Assembly (NCBI GenBank): GCA_022843945.1
Contig: JALHMR010000011.1
Coordinates: 1 to 64,000 of the forward strand
Direction of reading: 5' to 3'
DNA from: Rhodospirillaceae bacterium
GTDB lineage: Bacteria > Pseudomonadota > Alphaproteobacteria > CACIAM-22H2
DNA: 64,000 nt
Shown here: positions 42,761-50,635 of the stretch, piece by piece
Layout: each line of letters opens with the position of its first letter
Position numbering within the stretch: the stretch's first letter is position 1
Notes under the pieces: generated by a model
Seen by the model: the letters and a program-made list of their open reading frames with translations, nothing else
What the model was told of the DNA's origin: nothing
The model's database searches: none
Position numbers and translations under genes: made by a program

Positions 42761-43798
42761 ATGTCGGCGTTCATCCGCGCGGCGGCCATCCTGCTCGCCG
42801 CCCTTTTCCTTGCCGCGCAACCCGCGGCTGCCCAGAAATGGTCGAAGGCCGCCGCCTTCCCCGATGCCTCGGAGGAGCTCTACGGCATCGCCGCCGGCGG
42901 CAAGCTCTACGTCTTCGGCGGCCTGGCGCCGGGCTGGACGCCCAAGGCCCTGGTCTTCGAATACGACCCGGCCACCGACAAGTGGGCCAAGAAGAACCCG
43001 ATGCCGCTGCCCTCGCATCACGTGGCGCTGGCCACGATCAACGGCAAGATCTACGTCATCGGCGGCTTCACCAAGCCGGCCAGCGGGCCGACGGCCTGGG
43101 TGCCGATCGACAATACCTGGGAGTACGATCCCGCCAACGACACGTGGAAGCCGCTCGCGCCCCTGCCGACCAAGCGCGGCTCGCCGGTGGCCGCGGTGGT
43201 GAACGGCAAGATCTACGTGTTGGGCGGCGCCACCACGCATCCCGGCTCGCACGAGACCTCGATCCATCCGGCGCGCCCGCACCGCTCCTCGGACGCCAAC
43301 GAGGCCTACGATCCGGCGACCAACAGCTGGAGCAAGCACAGCCCGATGCCCACGCCGCGCAATCACGCGGCAGTCGGCGTGGTGAACAACAAGATCTACG
43401 TGCTGGGCGGCCGGCTCGGCGCGGGCTTCATCACACGGGCCAGCAATACCGACATCACCGAGATGTTCGACCCGGCGACCGGCCAGTGGGGGCCGCTGCT
43501 GGCCCCGATGCCGACGCCGCGTAGCGCTGTCGCCTGGGGCACCTATAACGGCAAGATCTATGTTGCCGGCGGCGAGGTGCGTAACGCCACGATGTCGGCG
43601 ACCTACCGCACGGTCGAGGCCTACGATGCGGCCGCCAATCGCTGGTCCTCGCTGCCGCCGATGGAGATCGCGCGCCACGGCCTGGCCGGCGACATCATCG
43701 GCAACAAGCTTTACCTGGTCAGCGGTGACGTGCAGTCCGGCGGCGCGCCCGGCGCGCATATCGAGACCGACGTGCACGAGGTGCTGACGATCGACTGA
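42761..43798 (+). CDS. Exported Kelch-repeat beta-propeller protein
   Basis: A 345-aa protein with signal peptide MSAFIRAAAILLAALFLAAQ (cleavage after AAAQ) and about six Kelch blades, each with GKIYVxGG and YDPATDxW (GGKLYVFGGLAPGW, NGKIYVIGGFTKPA, NGKIYVLGGATTHP, NKIYVLGGRLGAGF, NGKIYVAGGEVRNA, NKLYLVSGDVQ). It is probably periplasmic; function (binding or sialic-acid-mutarotase-like) is not indicated. Confidence 0.9.
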   Translation: MSAFIRAAAILLAALFLAAQPAAAQKWSKAAAFPDASEELYGIAAGGKLYVFGGLAPGWTPKALVFEYDPATDKWAKKNPMPLPSHHVALATINGKIYVIGGFTKPASGPTAWVPIDNTWEYDPANDTWKPLAPLPTKRGSPVAAVVNGKIYVLGGATTHPGSHETSIHPARPHRSSDANEAYDPATNSWSKHSPMPTPRNHAAVGVVNNKIYVLGGRLGAGFITRASNTDITEMFDPATGQWGPLLAPMPTPRSAVAWGTYNGKIYVAGGEVRNATMSATYRTVEAYDAAANRWSSLPPMEIARHGLAGDIIGNKLYLVSGDVQSGGAPGAHIETDVHEVLTID

Positions 43799-43815
43799 CG
43801 CGGTACCCGGCCGCC

Positions 43816-43840
43816 GGAACTTCGCCGCAGGGCAGCCGTT
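43816..43840 (+). promoter_or_regulatory. EcfG-type stress promoter
   Basis: GGAAC (43816-43820), 16 nt, CGTT (43837-43840): exact consensus, 30 bp before the ATG of the 27-aa peptide gene. Confidence 0.7.
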
Positions 43841-43870
43841 TTCTTCGCACGACACAACCCGGAGGGTGCG

Positions 43871-43954
43871 ATGGGACGCGGTCTGATATTGTGGCTGATC
43901 GGCATTCCGCTGCCGATCATTTTGCTAGTCTGGGCGCTCGGCGGACTCAGCTAG
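43871..43954 (+). CDS. 27-aa single-helix membrane peptide
   Basis: MGRGLILWLIGIPLPIILLV plus seven residues ending GGLS; essentially one membrane helix with a short N-terminal Arg. An excellent GGAGGG lies 4-9 nt before the ATG, and an exact EcfG-type promoter lies upstream. GGCCCGG-CCG-CCGGGCC starts at the stop codon and may end the transcript. Similar very small membrane peptides are common but unnamed in proteobacteria (from memory). Likely a stress-induced envelope peptide. Confidence 0.75.
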   Translation: MGRGLILWLIGIPLPIILLVWALGGLS

Positions 43955-44003
43955 GCCCGGCCGCCGGGCCGGCGCGACCGCTTGCCTGCGAGGGGCGGCC
44001 GGC

Positions 44004-44189
44004 TCAGCCGGGCTTGCGCTGCTGACGCAGGTAGTTTCGGCCGTTGGCGTTGGCCACCGCCATTTCGCCGGCGTCATCGGCGAAGCCGAGCTTGATCAGC
44101 TTCTGCTTGTGCGGCAGTGGAATCTTGGCCTTCATCGCGGCAATGGCGCGCAGTGAAGCGAGTTCTTCGGCGGTCAGTTCATTGGCCAT
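44004..44189 (-). CDS. 61-aa protein, unknown function
   Basis: Starts MANELTAEELASLRAIAAMK after GGGGGATT, with a basic middle (IPLPHKQKLIKLGFADDAGE) and an end NGRNYLRQQRKPG. It resembles a small helical DNA- or protein-binding domain, but no family is recognised. It is convergent with the 27-aa peptide gene. Confidence 0.65.
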   Translation of the reverse strand: MANELTAEELASLRAIAAMKAKIPLPHKQKLIKLGFADDAGEMAVANANGRNYLRQQRKPG

Positions 44190-44301
44190 GGTTAATCCCC
44201 CAGCGAGTCCCGTAGCTTAGACCGGCCGGCGGCGATTCGCCAAGTTCCGGCTTCAGCGCCAGTCTGATTTTGCCCAGGGGCCGATTTAGCGACAGTCCGG
44301 T

Positions 44302-44850
44302 TTAACGCAGGGGGAGGGTGCCGCCCGGCACCGGCGCCTCGAACACATTCAGAGTCATGCTGATCAGGGTGTAGTAGCCGAGGGTCCCCACCAAGTCGAC
44401 CACGGCCCGTTCACCCAGGACGCGCATCGCTTCGCCGTAGGTCGCGTCGTCGACCTTGTGCTGCTCGTGCAGCATGCGCGCGAAGGTATAGACCGTGCGC
44501 TCGTCCTCCTGCATCAGGCTCGTGGGATCGCGCTTCTCGGCGATGGCGGCGATGATCTTGGGGTCGAGCCCGCCTTTCTCCGCCAGGATCGCGTGCGCGT
44601 ACCATTCGTATTGTGCCGTCCAGAACCGCGCCGTCACCAGGATGGCCAGCTCCGACAGGCGCGGCGGCAGGGCGGACTCGTAGCGTACGAACTCACCCAG
44701 CAACTGGGCGCGCGTGCACAGCGTCGGGCTGGGCAGCAGCGCCTGAAAGGGCGGGGGTACGCGCCCGCGCTTGCCGGCGACCAGCTGGGCGCAGGCGTCC
44801 CGCTGCGCCTCGGTCATCTGCTCCGGCGCGATCTCCTTGAATCTTGGCAT
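44302..44850 (-). CDS. Carboxymuconolactone decarboxylase family protein
   Basis: A 182-aa AhpD/CMD-like helical protein: ESALPPRLSELAILVTARFW, QYEWYAHAILAEKGGLDPKI, and VVDLVGTLGYYTLISMTLN. The peroxidase CxxC pair of AhpD is absent, so it is of the CMD-type rather than a peroxidase. Its ATG lies 2 nt after the Bug gene's stop; the pair forms an operon, which suggests a role in catabolism of the acid that the binding protein captures. Confidence 0.9.
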   Translation of the reverse strand: MPRFKEIAPEQMTEAQRDACAQLVAGKRGRVPPPFQALLPSPTLCTRAQLLGEFVRYESALPPRLSELAILVTARFWTAQYEWYAHAILAEKGGLDPKIIAAIAEKRDPTSLMQEDERTVYTFARMLHEQHKVDDATYGEAMRVLGERAVVDLVGTLGYYTLISMTLNVFEAPVPGGTLPLR

Positions 44851-44852
44851 GG

Positions 44853-45821
44853 TCAATCCGCCTTGGCGCCGGAGGTCTTGATCACCTGCGACCATTTCGC
44901 GGCCTCGCGCCGCGCATAGGCGACGAACTCGGTCGAGGGTTGGCCCACCAGCACGGCGCCCTGGGCACCGAGCTGGTCGATGACCTCTTTCTGGCGCATC
45001 GCCTTGGTGAATTCGGCGAAGAGTTTCGCCGCCACGGCTGCGGGCAGGTTGGCGGGGCCGACCAGCCCGTACCAGTTGTCGGCTTCGACGCTGGCGAAGC
45101 CGGCTTCGGTGGTGGTCGGCACGTCGGGCGTCGCCGGGGCGCGCTGCTTGCTGCCCACCGCCAGGGCGCGCAGCTTGCCGGCCTGGACATGCGGCAGCAG
45201 CACCGGGATGTCGGCGAACATCAGCTGCACCTGGCCGCCGACGATGTCGGTCACCGCCGGGGCGGCGCCGCGATAGGGGATGTGCACGATGTCGATGCCG
45301 GCGCTGAACTTCAGCAGCTCGGCGGCGAGATGCGGCATGCCGCCATTGCCGGTCGAGGCGAAGTTGAGCTTGCCCGGCTGGCTCTTGGCCAGCGCCACCA
45401 GCTCGGCGAGGGTCTTCGCCGGCACCGAGGGATGCACGACCAGCAGCTCCGGCACGGCCGCGACCTGGGTGATCAGGCTCAGATCCTTGAAGGTGTCGTA
45501 GGGCATCGGCTGCAGGCTCGGGCTGATGACCAGTGCGCCGGCACTGGTAATGGCCAGCGTGTAGCCGTCGGAAGGCGACTTGGCGACGAAGTCGGTGCCG
45601 ACCACGCCGCCCGCCCCGGCGCGGTTGTCGATGACCACCGGCTGGCCGACCGACTCCGAGACTGCCTTGGTGACCACGCGGGCGATGACGTCGTTGGGGC
45701 CGCCGGCGGGGAAGGGGACGATCACCCGGATCGCGCGGCTGGGGAATTCCTGGGCTGCCGCCTGGCACGCCACAGAAGCGACCACGCCAACCGCCAGCAG
45801 GCTCAAGAACCGGGCACGCAT
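44853..45821 (-). CDS. Bug/TctC-family binding protein (orphan)
   Basis: A 322-aa periplasmic binding protein: leader MRARFLSLLAVGVVASVACQ, then FPSRAIRVIVPFPAGGPNDV, GQPVVIDNRAGAGGVVGTDF, YDTFKDLSLITQVAAVPEL, and NFASTGNGGMPHLAAELL. The ATG at 45821 is 6 nt from AGGGAGG; an ATG two codons upstream overlaps that site. It is less like the two other Bug proteins than they are like one another. It is co-transcribed with a carboxymuconolactone decarboxylase-like gene and has no permease beside it. Confidence 0.94.
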   Translation of the reverse strand: MRARFLSLLAVGVVASVACQAAAQEFPSRAIRVIVPFPAGGPNDVIARVVTKAVSESVGQPVVIDNRAGAGGVVGTDFVAKSPSDGYTLAITSAGALVISPSLQPMPYDTFKDLSLITQVAAVPELLVVHPSVPAKTLAELVALAKSQPGKLNFASTGNGGMPHLAAELLKFSAGIDIVHIPYRGAAPAVTDIVGGQVQLMFADIPVLLPHVQAGKLRALAVGSKQRAPATPDVPTTTEAGFASVEADNWYGLVGPANLPAAVAAKLFAEFTKAMRQKEVIDQLGAQGAVLVGQPSTEFVAYARREAAKWSQVIKTSGAKAD

Positions 45822-45941
45822 TTGCATCCTCCCTTTGTTGGGTGCACGGTACCGGGCCGAGGCGCCGGCGGCAATCAGGGCGCTGGAAATGCACTGTTTT
45901 CGCTCTAACGGCCGGTCCCCTCGGACATTTTGGGGATGGGC

Positions 45942-45967
45942 GGAACCGGCCGCCCTACGGCCGCGTT
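45942..45967 (+). promoter_or_regulatory. EcfG-type stress promoter (17-bp spacer)
   Basis: GGAAC (45942-45946), 17 nt, CGTT (45964-45967), 34 bp upstream of the ATG at 46002. Both known spacer lengths for the consensus are 16 and 17. Confidence 0.65.
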
Positions 45968-46001
45968 TCCCGACGTCCTATCGCATTGGAGGCGTAAAGC
46001 C

Positions 46002-46265
46002 ATGGCAATCATCGGCATCCTGATCATCGGTCTGTTGGCCGGCATCGTTGCCAAGCTGCTCATGCCCGGCCGCGACCCCGGCGGCTTCATCATCACCACG
46101 GTGCTCGGCGTGATCGGCGCCTTCGTCGCCACCTGGCTCGGTCAGGCCTCCGGCTGGTACCAGCCCGGCGAGGCGGCCGGTTTCATCGGCGCGGTGGTCG
46201 GCGCGGTGATCATCCTCGCGGTCTACCGCCTGGTCCGCGGCTCGCGCACCGGCATCCCTAGCTGA
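46002..46265 (+). CDS. GlsB/YeaQ/YmgE family stress membrane protein
   Basis: An 87-aa three-helix membrane protein: MAIIGILIIGLLAGIVAKLL, PGGFIITTVLGVIGAFVATW, and IGAVVGAVIILAVYRLV, with the family pattern G-x-x-A-K-L-L-M-P-G-x-D-P-G-G. Members are commonly induced by general stress, agreeing with the EcfG-type promoter at 45942-45967. GGAGG lies about 8 nt before the ATG. Confidence 0.92.
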   Translation: MAIIGILIIGLLAGIVAKLLMPGRDPGGFIITTVLGVIGAFVATWLGQASGWYQPGEAAGFIGAVVGAVIILAVYRLVRGSRTGIPS

Positions 46266-46279
46266 CGGCGGCCGCCCAC

Positions 46280-46894
46280 GTGGCGCGGCTGACCCTTGCG
46301 GCACCCCGGCGCCTGCGGGCGCCGTCGGTGCCGGATGTCCTGGCCCAGGCGCTGGACATCCTGCCGCAGCGGCGGTCCTTCAAACGTCCCCATACCCTGG
46401 CGCGCGATGCCACGGTGGGTGCCATCGCCGGCGTGGTCGCGACCTACGCCATGACCCTCGCCGCGCAACGCATGTACGCGCGCCTGCCGGCGCGCGAACG
46501 CTATCCCCTGCCGCCGCGCCAGATCACCGAATCGCTTCTGCCGCGCCGGGTTGCCGAATCCAATGTCGAAGCCGCGACCCTGGCCAGTCACGCGCTGTTC
46601 GGCGCCGCCGCCGGGGCGGTGTTCTGGCCGCTGTTCCGCGACAGCCGCCATCCGATCGGCAACGGCATCGTCTATGCGCTGGGCGTCTGGACGGCGAGCT
46701 ACTTCGGCTGGGTGCCGCTCACCGGCCGGTTGAAGCCCGCCCACCTTCATCCGCCGCGGCGCAATGCGCTGATGATCGCCGCCCATGTCGTGTGGGGCGC
46801 CACGCTCGGCCGGGCGGCGCGCGCGCTGTCGGTGTCGCTGACGCCGATGGGACGCGGCCCCTTGAGGGATCGGCCGCGCCTCACCCGCCGCTGA
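46280..46894 (+). CDS. Membrane protein, unknown function
   Basis: A 204-aa protein with four hydrophobic segments (ATVGAIAGVVATYAMTLAAQ, LFGAAAGAVFWPLF, GIVYALGVWTASYFGWVPL, LMIAAHVVWGATLGRAARAL) and the motif RYPLPPRQITESLLPR between the first two. It resembles small DUF1440-like membrane proteins, but I would not insist. The GTG at 46280 is the furthest start; a GTG at 46328 is also possible. It follows glsB by 14 bp and is probably in the same stress-controlled transcript. Confidence 0.7.
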   Translation: MARLTLAAPRRLRAPSVPDVLAQALDILPQRRSFKRPHTLARDATVGAIAGVVATYAMTLAAQRMYARLPARERYPLPPRQITESLLPRRVAESNVEAATLASHALFGAAAGAVFWPLFRDSRHPIGNGIVYALGVWTASYFGWVPLTGRLKPAHLHPPRRNALMIAAHVVWGATLGRAARALSVSLTPMGRGPLRDRPRLTRR

Positions 46895-46936
46895 GTGCTA
46901 GACTGCCTCCCGAAATAAGAATGTCGGGAGGAACTC

Positions 46937-47935
46937 ATGAACATCCGGTCGTCATGCGCCGCGGCACTCGCCTTTGCCTGCCTGGTTGTTTCACCCGCCG
47001 CCGCATCATCTGAAACTGACGAGGCGCTCGCCAAGGTGCGAGCCATCGGCAAGGTGTGGAACGGCGAGGTCAACGCCAAGACCCGCGACATTTACCTGCC
47101 GCTGCTGCGCACCGCACCCAAGGACGGGGTGACCCTGACCAAGGACGTCGCCTACGGCCCCGATGCGCGGCACCGGCTTGACGTCTTCGAGCCGGCGGCC
47201 AGGCCGGCGCGGCCGATGCCGGTTGCGATCTACGTGCATGGCGGCGGCCTGACCGGCGGCAACAAGGATTCACCCGGCACGCCGGGCGAGGGGCTGATCT
47301 ACGCCAATGTCGGCCAGTATTTCGCGCGCCACGGCATGCTCGGCATCAACGCGACGTATCGGCTGGTACCCGGCATCAAGTTCCCCGAGGGCGCGCAGGA
47401 CATTGCGGCGGCGGTGCGCTGGGCCAGGGCCAACGCCGCCCGCCATGGCGGCGACCCGAACGCCATCTTCCTGATCGGTCACTCGGCCGGCGGCACGCAT
47501 GTCGCGGGCTATCTCTACAGCGCCGCGGCGCAAGGGGCGGAAGGACCGCAGGTCGCCGGTGCCGTTCTGCTCTCGCCTGCGGTCGGGGCGGAGACAACCG
47601 GCCCACGCGAAGCGACGGCGCGCGCCTACTACGGCGACGATCCGGCGAACTGGATCAGCCACTCGCCGATCGGCCTCTATGAGTCCTACAGCGGGCGCAA
47701 GGTGCCGACCTCGGTGATCGTCGCCGAGTTCGACCCGACGATGATCGAGGCGCCGGCCGCCGAGCTGATGGCCAAGATCTGTCTCAAGGACAAGGCCTGC
47801 CCACATTTCGTCAACGTGCGCGGCCACAATCACATCTCCAGCGCCCTCAGCCTCAATACCGGCGACCAGACATTCGGACCCATCCTGCTGGACTTCATCC
47901 GCGGCACGCTGGCCACACGCGGCGCCAGCCAGTGA
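46937..47935 (+). CDS. Exported alpha/beta-hydrolase (carboxylesterase type)
   Basis: A 332-aa hydrolase with signal peptide MNIRSSCAAALAFACLVVSP and mature part starting near SSETDEAL. Oxyanion motif YVHGGGLTGG, nucleophile elbow GHSAGGTH, acid in VAEFDPTMIE and His in VRGHNHISS. The order fits the hormone-sensitive-lipase/arylformamidase group of esterases. GGGAGGA precedes the ATG. Upstream of two dienelactone-hydrolase-like genes on the same strand. Confidence 0.9.
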   Translation: MNIRSSCAAALAFACLVVSPAAASSETDEALAKVRAIGKVWNGEVNAKTRDIYLPLLRTAPKDGVTLTKDVAYGPDARHRLDVFEPAARPARPMPVAIYVHGGGLTGGNKDSPGTPGEGLIYANVGQYFARHGMLGINATYRLVPGIKFPEGAQDIAAAVRWARANAARHGGDPNAIFLIGHSAGGTHVAGYLYSAAAQGAEGPQVAGAVLLSPAVGAETTGPREATARAYYGDDPANWISHSPIGLYESYSGRKVPTSVIVAEFDPTMIEAPAAELMAKICLKDKACPHFVNVRGHNHISSALSLNTGDQTFGPILLDFIRGTLATRGASQ

Positions 47936-47983
47936 TTGCCGTCACTCGCTAGAGGGGCGGCCGCTGAGGTATCGTCGGCGCGC

Positions 47984-48901
47984 ATGAGGATGACGCGTAT
48001 CGCAGGGGCGGCGCTTGCTGGCCTGCTGGTTTCGGCCGCCGCGCAGGCCGAGGAGCTCACCCTCACCGTCACGCCGGTGGGCGGCGGGCCGCTTCTGCCC
48101 GCGACCCTGCTCAAGCCCGACGGTGCCGGCCCGTTCCCGGCCATCGCCATGATGCACGACTGCAGCGGCCTCGGACCCCGCTCGAGCGGCGCGCCCCGGC
48201 GCTGGGCCAACGAGCTGGTGCCGCAGGGCTACGTCGTGCTGATCCCTGACAGCTTCTCGCCACGCGGTTTTCCCAACGGCACCTGCACCGGCGGGCGCGA
48301 GACCCAGGTCGCCAACGGCTATGTGCGCGCCGCCGATGCCTACGGCGCGCTCGCCGCCTTGCGGGCGCTGCCTTATGTCGACGGCAGGCGCGTCGGCGTG
48401 ATGGGCGGCTCGCATGGCGGCTTCACCACCCTGGCGACGCTCGTGGCGCCGATCCAGGACGGGCCGCTGGTCGAGGCCAAACGCAACGGCTTCGCCGCCG
48501 GCCTCGCCCTTTATCCGCGCTGCGACATCCGCTACGGCGAATGGGAGGTCACGCGCCAGCAGGGCAATCGCGGTCCGATGATCGCCCATAGCGGCACCTA
48601 CAAGGCGGTGGCGCCGCTGTTGATCCTGACGGGCGAACTCGACGACTGGACGCCGGCCGGGCCCTGCCGCGCCATGGTCGACAAGAGCCGTGCCGCCGGC
48701 TATCCGCTGGAGATCAAGATCTATCCCGGCGCGCATCACTCTTTCGACAGCAACAGCCAGGTGCGTTACGTGGCCGAGCGCGGCAACCCGAATTCCCTGA
48801 CCGGCAAGGGCGCGACCACTGGCGGCAACGCCGAGGCCTGGGCCGATGCGAAGCTCCAGGTGCGCGACTTCTTCGCCAGGCACTTGAAGCCTGCGCCGTG
48901 A
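47984..48901 (+). CDS. Dienelactone hydrolase-family protein, copy 1
   Basis: A 305-aa exported alpha/beta-hydrolase: signal peptide MRMTRIAGAALAGLLVSAAA; conserved PFPAIAMMHDCSGLGPRSSG; nucleophile elbow GGSHGG (Ser rather than the Cys of classic dienelactone hydrolase); acid in [11 protein letters not shown]; His in YPGAHHSFD. The ATG at 47984 is used. Copy 2 follows at 48898, overlapping by 4 bp. The body of the two proteins is similar throughout, so they arose by duplication. Confidence 0.88.
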   Translation: MRMTRIAGAALAGLLVSAAAQAEELTLTVTPVGGGPLLPATLLKPDGAGPFPAIAMMHDCSGLGPRSSGAPRRWANELVPQGYVVLIPDSFSPRGFPNGTCTGGRETQVANGYVRAADAYGALAALRALPYVDGRRVGVMGGSHGGFTTLATLVAPIQDGPLVEAKRNGFAAGLALYPRCDIRYGEWEVTRQQGNRGPMIAHSGTYKAVAPLLILTGELDDWTPAGPCRAMVDKSRAAGYPLEIKIYPGAHHSFDSNSQVRYVAERGNPNSLTGKGATTGGNAEAWADAKLQVRDFFARHLKPAP

Positions 48902-49872
48902 ACCACGACCAGCTCGTCGCCTCGCTGCAGCAGGCCGGCATCTTCGCCCGGCACGCGATCGCCGTCCTGCTGGGCGCCGCCCTTCATCTGTCCACCGCGA
49001 TGGCGGAGGAGATCGCGCTGACCGTGACACCGCCCGGCCAAACGCTGACGCTGCCGGCGGTGCTGATCAAGCCCGAGGGAAACGGCCCGTTTCCGGCCAT
49101 CGTGATGATGCACGGTTGCAGCGGGCCGGGCCCGCGCAGCAGCGGCGCGCTGTGGCGCTGGGCGAAGGAGCTCGTGCCACAGGGCTACGTCGTGCTGATC
49201 CCCGACAGCTTTACACCGCGCGGCCTGCCCAAAGGCATCTGCACGGGGGGCGCCGAGGGGCGGGTCGCCAGCGGCGATGTCCGCGCCGCCGATGCCTATG
49301 GCGCGCTCGCCGCCTTGCGGGGGCTGCCCTTTGTCGATGGCAAACGCGTCGGCCTCATGGGGAGTTCGCATGGCGGCCGGACGACCCTGGCCGCACTCGT
49401 AGCCTCCGCCGAGGACAGAGCGCTGGTCGCCGCCAGGCGCGAGGGCTTCGCCGCCGGCCTCGCCCTCTATCCGCGTTGCGACACCCGTTACGGAACGTGG
49501 ACGGTCACGCATCGCGACGGCGAACGCGGACCGGTCACCGGCTATCGCGGCATCTACGTCCAGCTGGCCCCGCTGCTTATCCTGGCCGGCGAGCTCGACG
49601 ACTGGACGCCGGCCGAGCCCTGCCGCATGTTGGTCGAGACCGGCCGCGCCGCGGGTCATCCGTTGGAGATCAAGATCTATCCTGGCACGCATCATGCCTT
49701 CGACAGCAGTTCGCCGGTGCGTTTCGTCGCCGAGCGCGGCAATCCCGGCTCGCCGACCGGCAAGGGCGCCACCACCGGCGGCAATCCCGAGGCCTGGGCC
49801 GATGCGAAAATCCAGGTGCGCGACTTTTTGGCCCAACATCTTAAGCAGGGGCATCTAAAGTCGGCCCCATGA
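48898..49872 (+). CDS. Dienelactone hydrolase-family protein, copy 2, chimeric N-terminus
   Basis: A 324-aa paralogue of the preceding protein ([46 protein letters not shown]). It starts at a GTG overlapping the stop of copy 1. Its first 20 residues, [20 protein letters not shown], are not hydrolase sequence: they equal the start of the downstream acetyltransferase and come from a 60-bp exact repeat (48899-48958 and 49870-49929). They are followed by a hydrophobic stretch ([18 protein letters not shown]) that could still serve as a signal peptide. The chimera is best explained by tandem duplication. Confidence 0.85.
   Translation: MNHDQLVASLQQAGIFARHAIAVLLGAALHLSTAMAEEIALTVTPPGQTLTLPAVLIKPEGNGPFPAIVMMHGCSGPGPRSSGALWRWAKELVPQGYVVLIPDSFTPRGLPKGICTGGAEGRVASGDVRAADAYGALAALRGLPFVDGKRVGLMGSSHGGRTTLAALVASAEDRALVAARREGFAAGLALYPRCDTRYGTWTVTHRDGERGPVTGYRGIYVQLAPLLILAGELDDWTPAEPCRMLVETGRAAGHPLEIKIYPGTHHAFDSSSPVRFVAERGNPGSPTGKGATTGGNPEAWADAKIQVRDFLAQHLKQGHLKSAP
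48899..48958 (+). repeat. 60-bp exact direct repeat (first copy)
   Basis: Identical over all 60 bases to 49870-49929. It starts at the TGA/GTGA overlap and covers the first 20 codons of the second hydrolase gene. The hydrolase bodies to either side have diverged markedly, so the exact identity stands out. Confidence 0.95.
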
Positions 49873-50546
49873 ACCACGACCAGCTCGTCGCCTCGCTGCA
49901 GCAGGCCGGCATCTTCGCCCGGCACGCGACCTTCTTCGCCACGCCGATCCTCGCCGAGCCGCCGACCTCGATCACCGGCGCGGTCTACACCTGCCAGATC
50001 GGCCAGTACTGCAACCTCAACGGCAATCTGATCGGCGACCGCACGACCATCGGCCGCTACTCGCAGACGGCGCTGGGCAGCCAGGTCGGCGTCGGCGGCC
50101 ACCCGACCGACTGGCTGAGCACGCATTTCTTCCAGTACCGGGATCACTTCGAGCCCTTTCCCGCCGACCATCCCGACGGGCTGAAGGGCCGCCACGAGGA
50201 GAACCAGCCGACCCTGATCGGCAACGACGTGTGGATCGGCAGCCTGGCCTTCGTCAAATCGGGGGTGACCATCGGCGACGGCGCCATCGTCGCCGCCGGC
50301 GCGGTGGTGGTGAAGGACGTGCCGCCCTATGCCATCGTCGGCGGCGTGCCGGCCAGGACCATCCGCCTGCGCTTCCCCGAGGCGATCGTCGAGCGCCTGC
50401 TGAAGATACGCTGGTGGGAGTTCGATCATCAGGGCATCAAGCGCCTGCCCTTCAACGACATCGCCCGCTGCCTCGATCTCCTGGAGGAGAAGGCGGCCAG
50501 CGGCGCGCTGGTGCGCCGCCCGCCGGACTACATCCGGATCGACTAA
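49869..50546 (+). CDS. CatB-type hexapeptide-repeat O-acetyltransferase
   Basis: A 225-aa left-handed beta-helix acetyltransferase of the xenobiotic (CatB/Vat) group. Hexapeptide runs are [40 protein letters not shown] and [20 protein letters not shown], ending [18 protein letters not shown], the classic C-terminal loop. Its ATG overlaps the stop of the second hydrolase (ATGA). The acceptor is unknown; sugar or antibiotic acetylation are both usual in the family. Confidence 0.92.
   Translation: MNHDQLVASLQQAGIFARHATFFATPILAEPPTSITGAVYTCQIGQYCNLNGNLIGDRTTIGRYSQTALGSQVGVGGHPTDWLSTHFFQYRDHFEPFPADHPDGLKGRHEENQPTLIGNDVWIGSLAFVKSGVTIGDGAIVAAGAVVVKDVPPYAIVGGVPARTIRLRFPEAIVERLLKIRWWEFDHQGIKRLPFNDIARCLDLLEEKAASGALVRRPPDYIRID
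49870..49929 (+). repeat. 60-bp exact direct repeat (second copy)
   Basis: The presumed original, being the 5' end of the intact acetyltransferase gene. Matches 48899-48958 at all 60 positions; the sequences part at the next base. Confidence 0.95.
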
Positions 50547-50555
50547 TTATAGGCA

Positions 50556-50630
50556 CCTCACCCTGAGGTGCTCGCCTTCTCAGGCGAGCCTCGAAGGGTG
50601 ATGGCAACGCCTTGGCTCCTCAGGATGAGG
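50556..50630. repeat. REP-like palindrome plus half unit
   Basis: CCTCACCCTGAGG...CCTCGAAGGGTGA: outer stem CACCCT/AGGGTG, inner stem GCTCGCC/GGCGAGC. A half unit CTCCTCAGGATGAGG follows at 50616-50630. It belongs to the same family as those at 55350-55947 and lies between convergent genes. Confidence 0.8.
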
Positions 50631-50635
50631 ACTGT

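Noticed and set aside
44851-45894. Upstream extension of the carboxymuconolactone decarboxylase frame through the Bug gene
   Set aside because: The extension is an out-of-frame reading of the Bug gene. The real start is the ATG at 44850.
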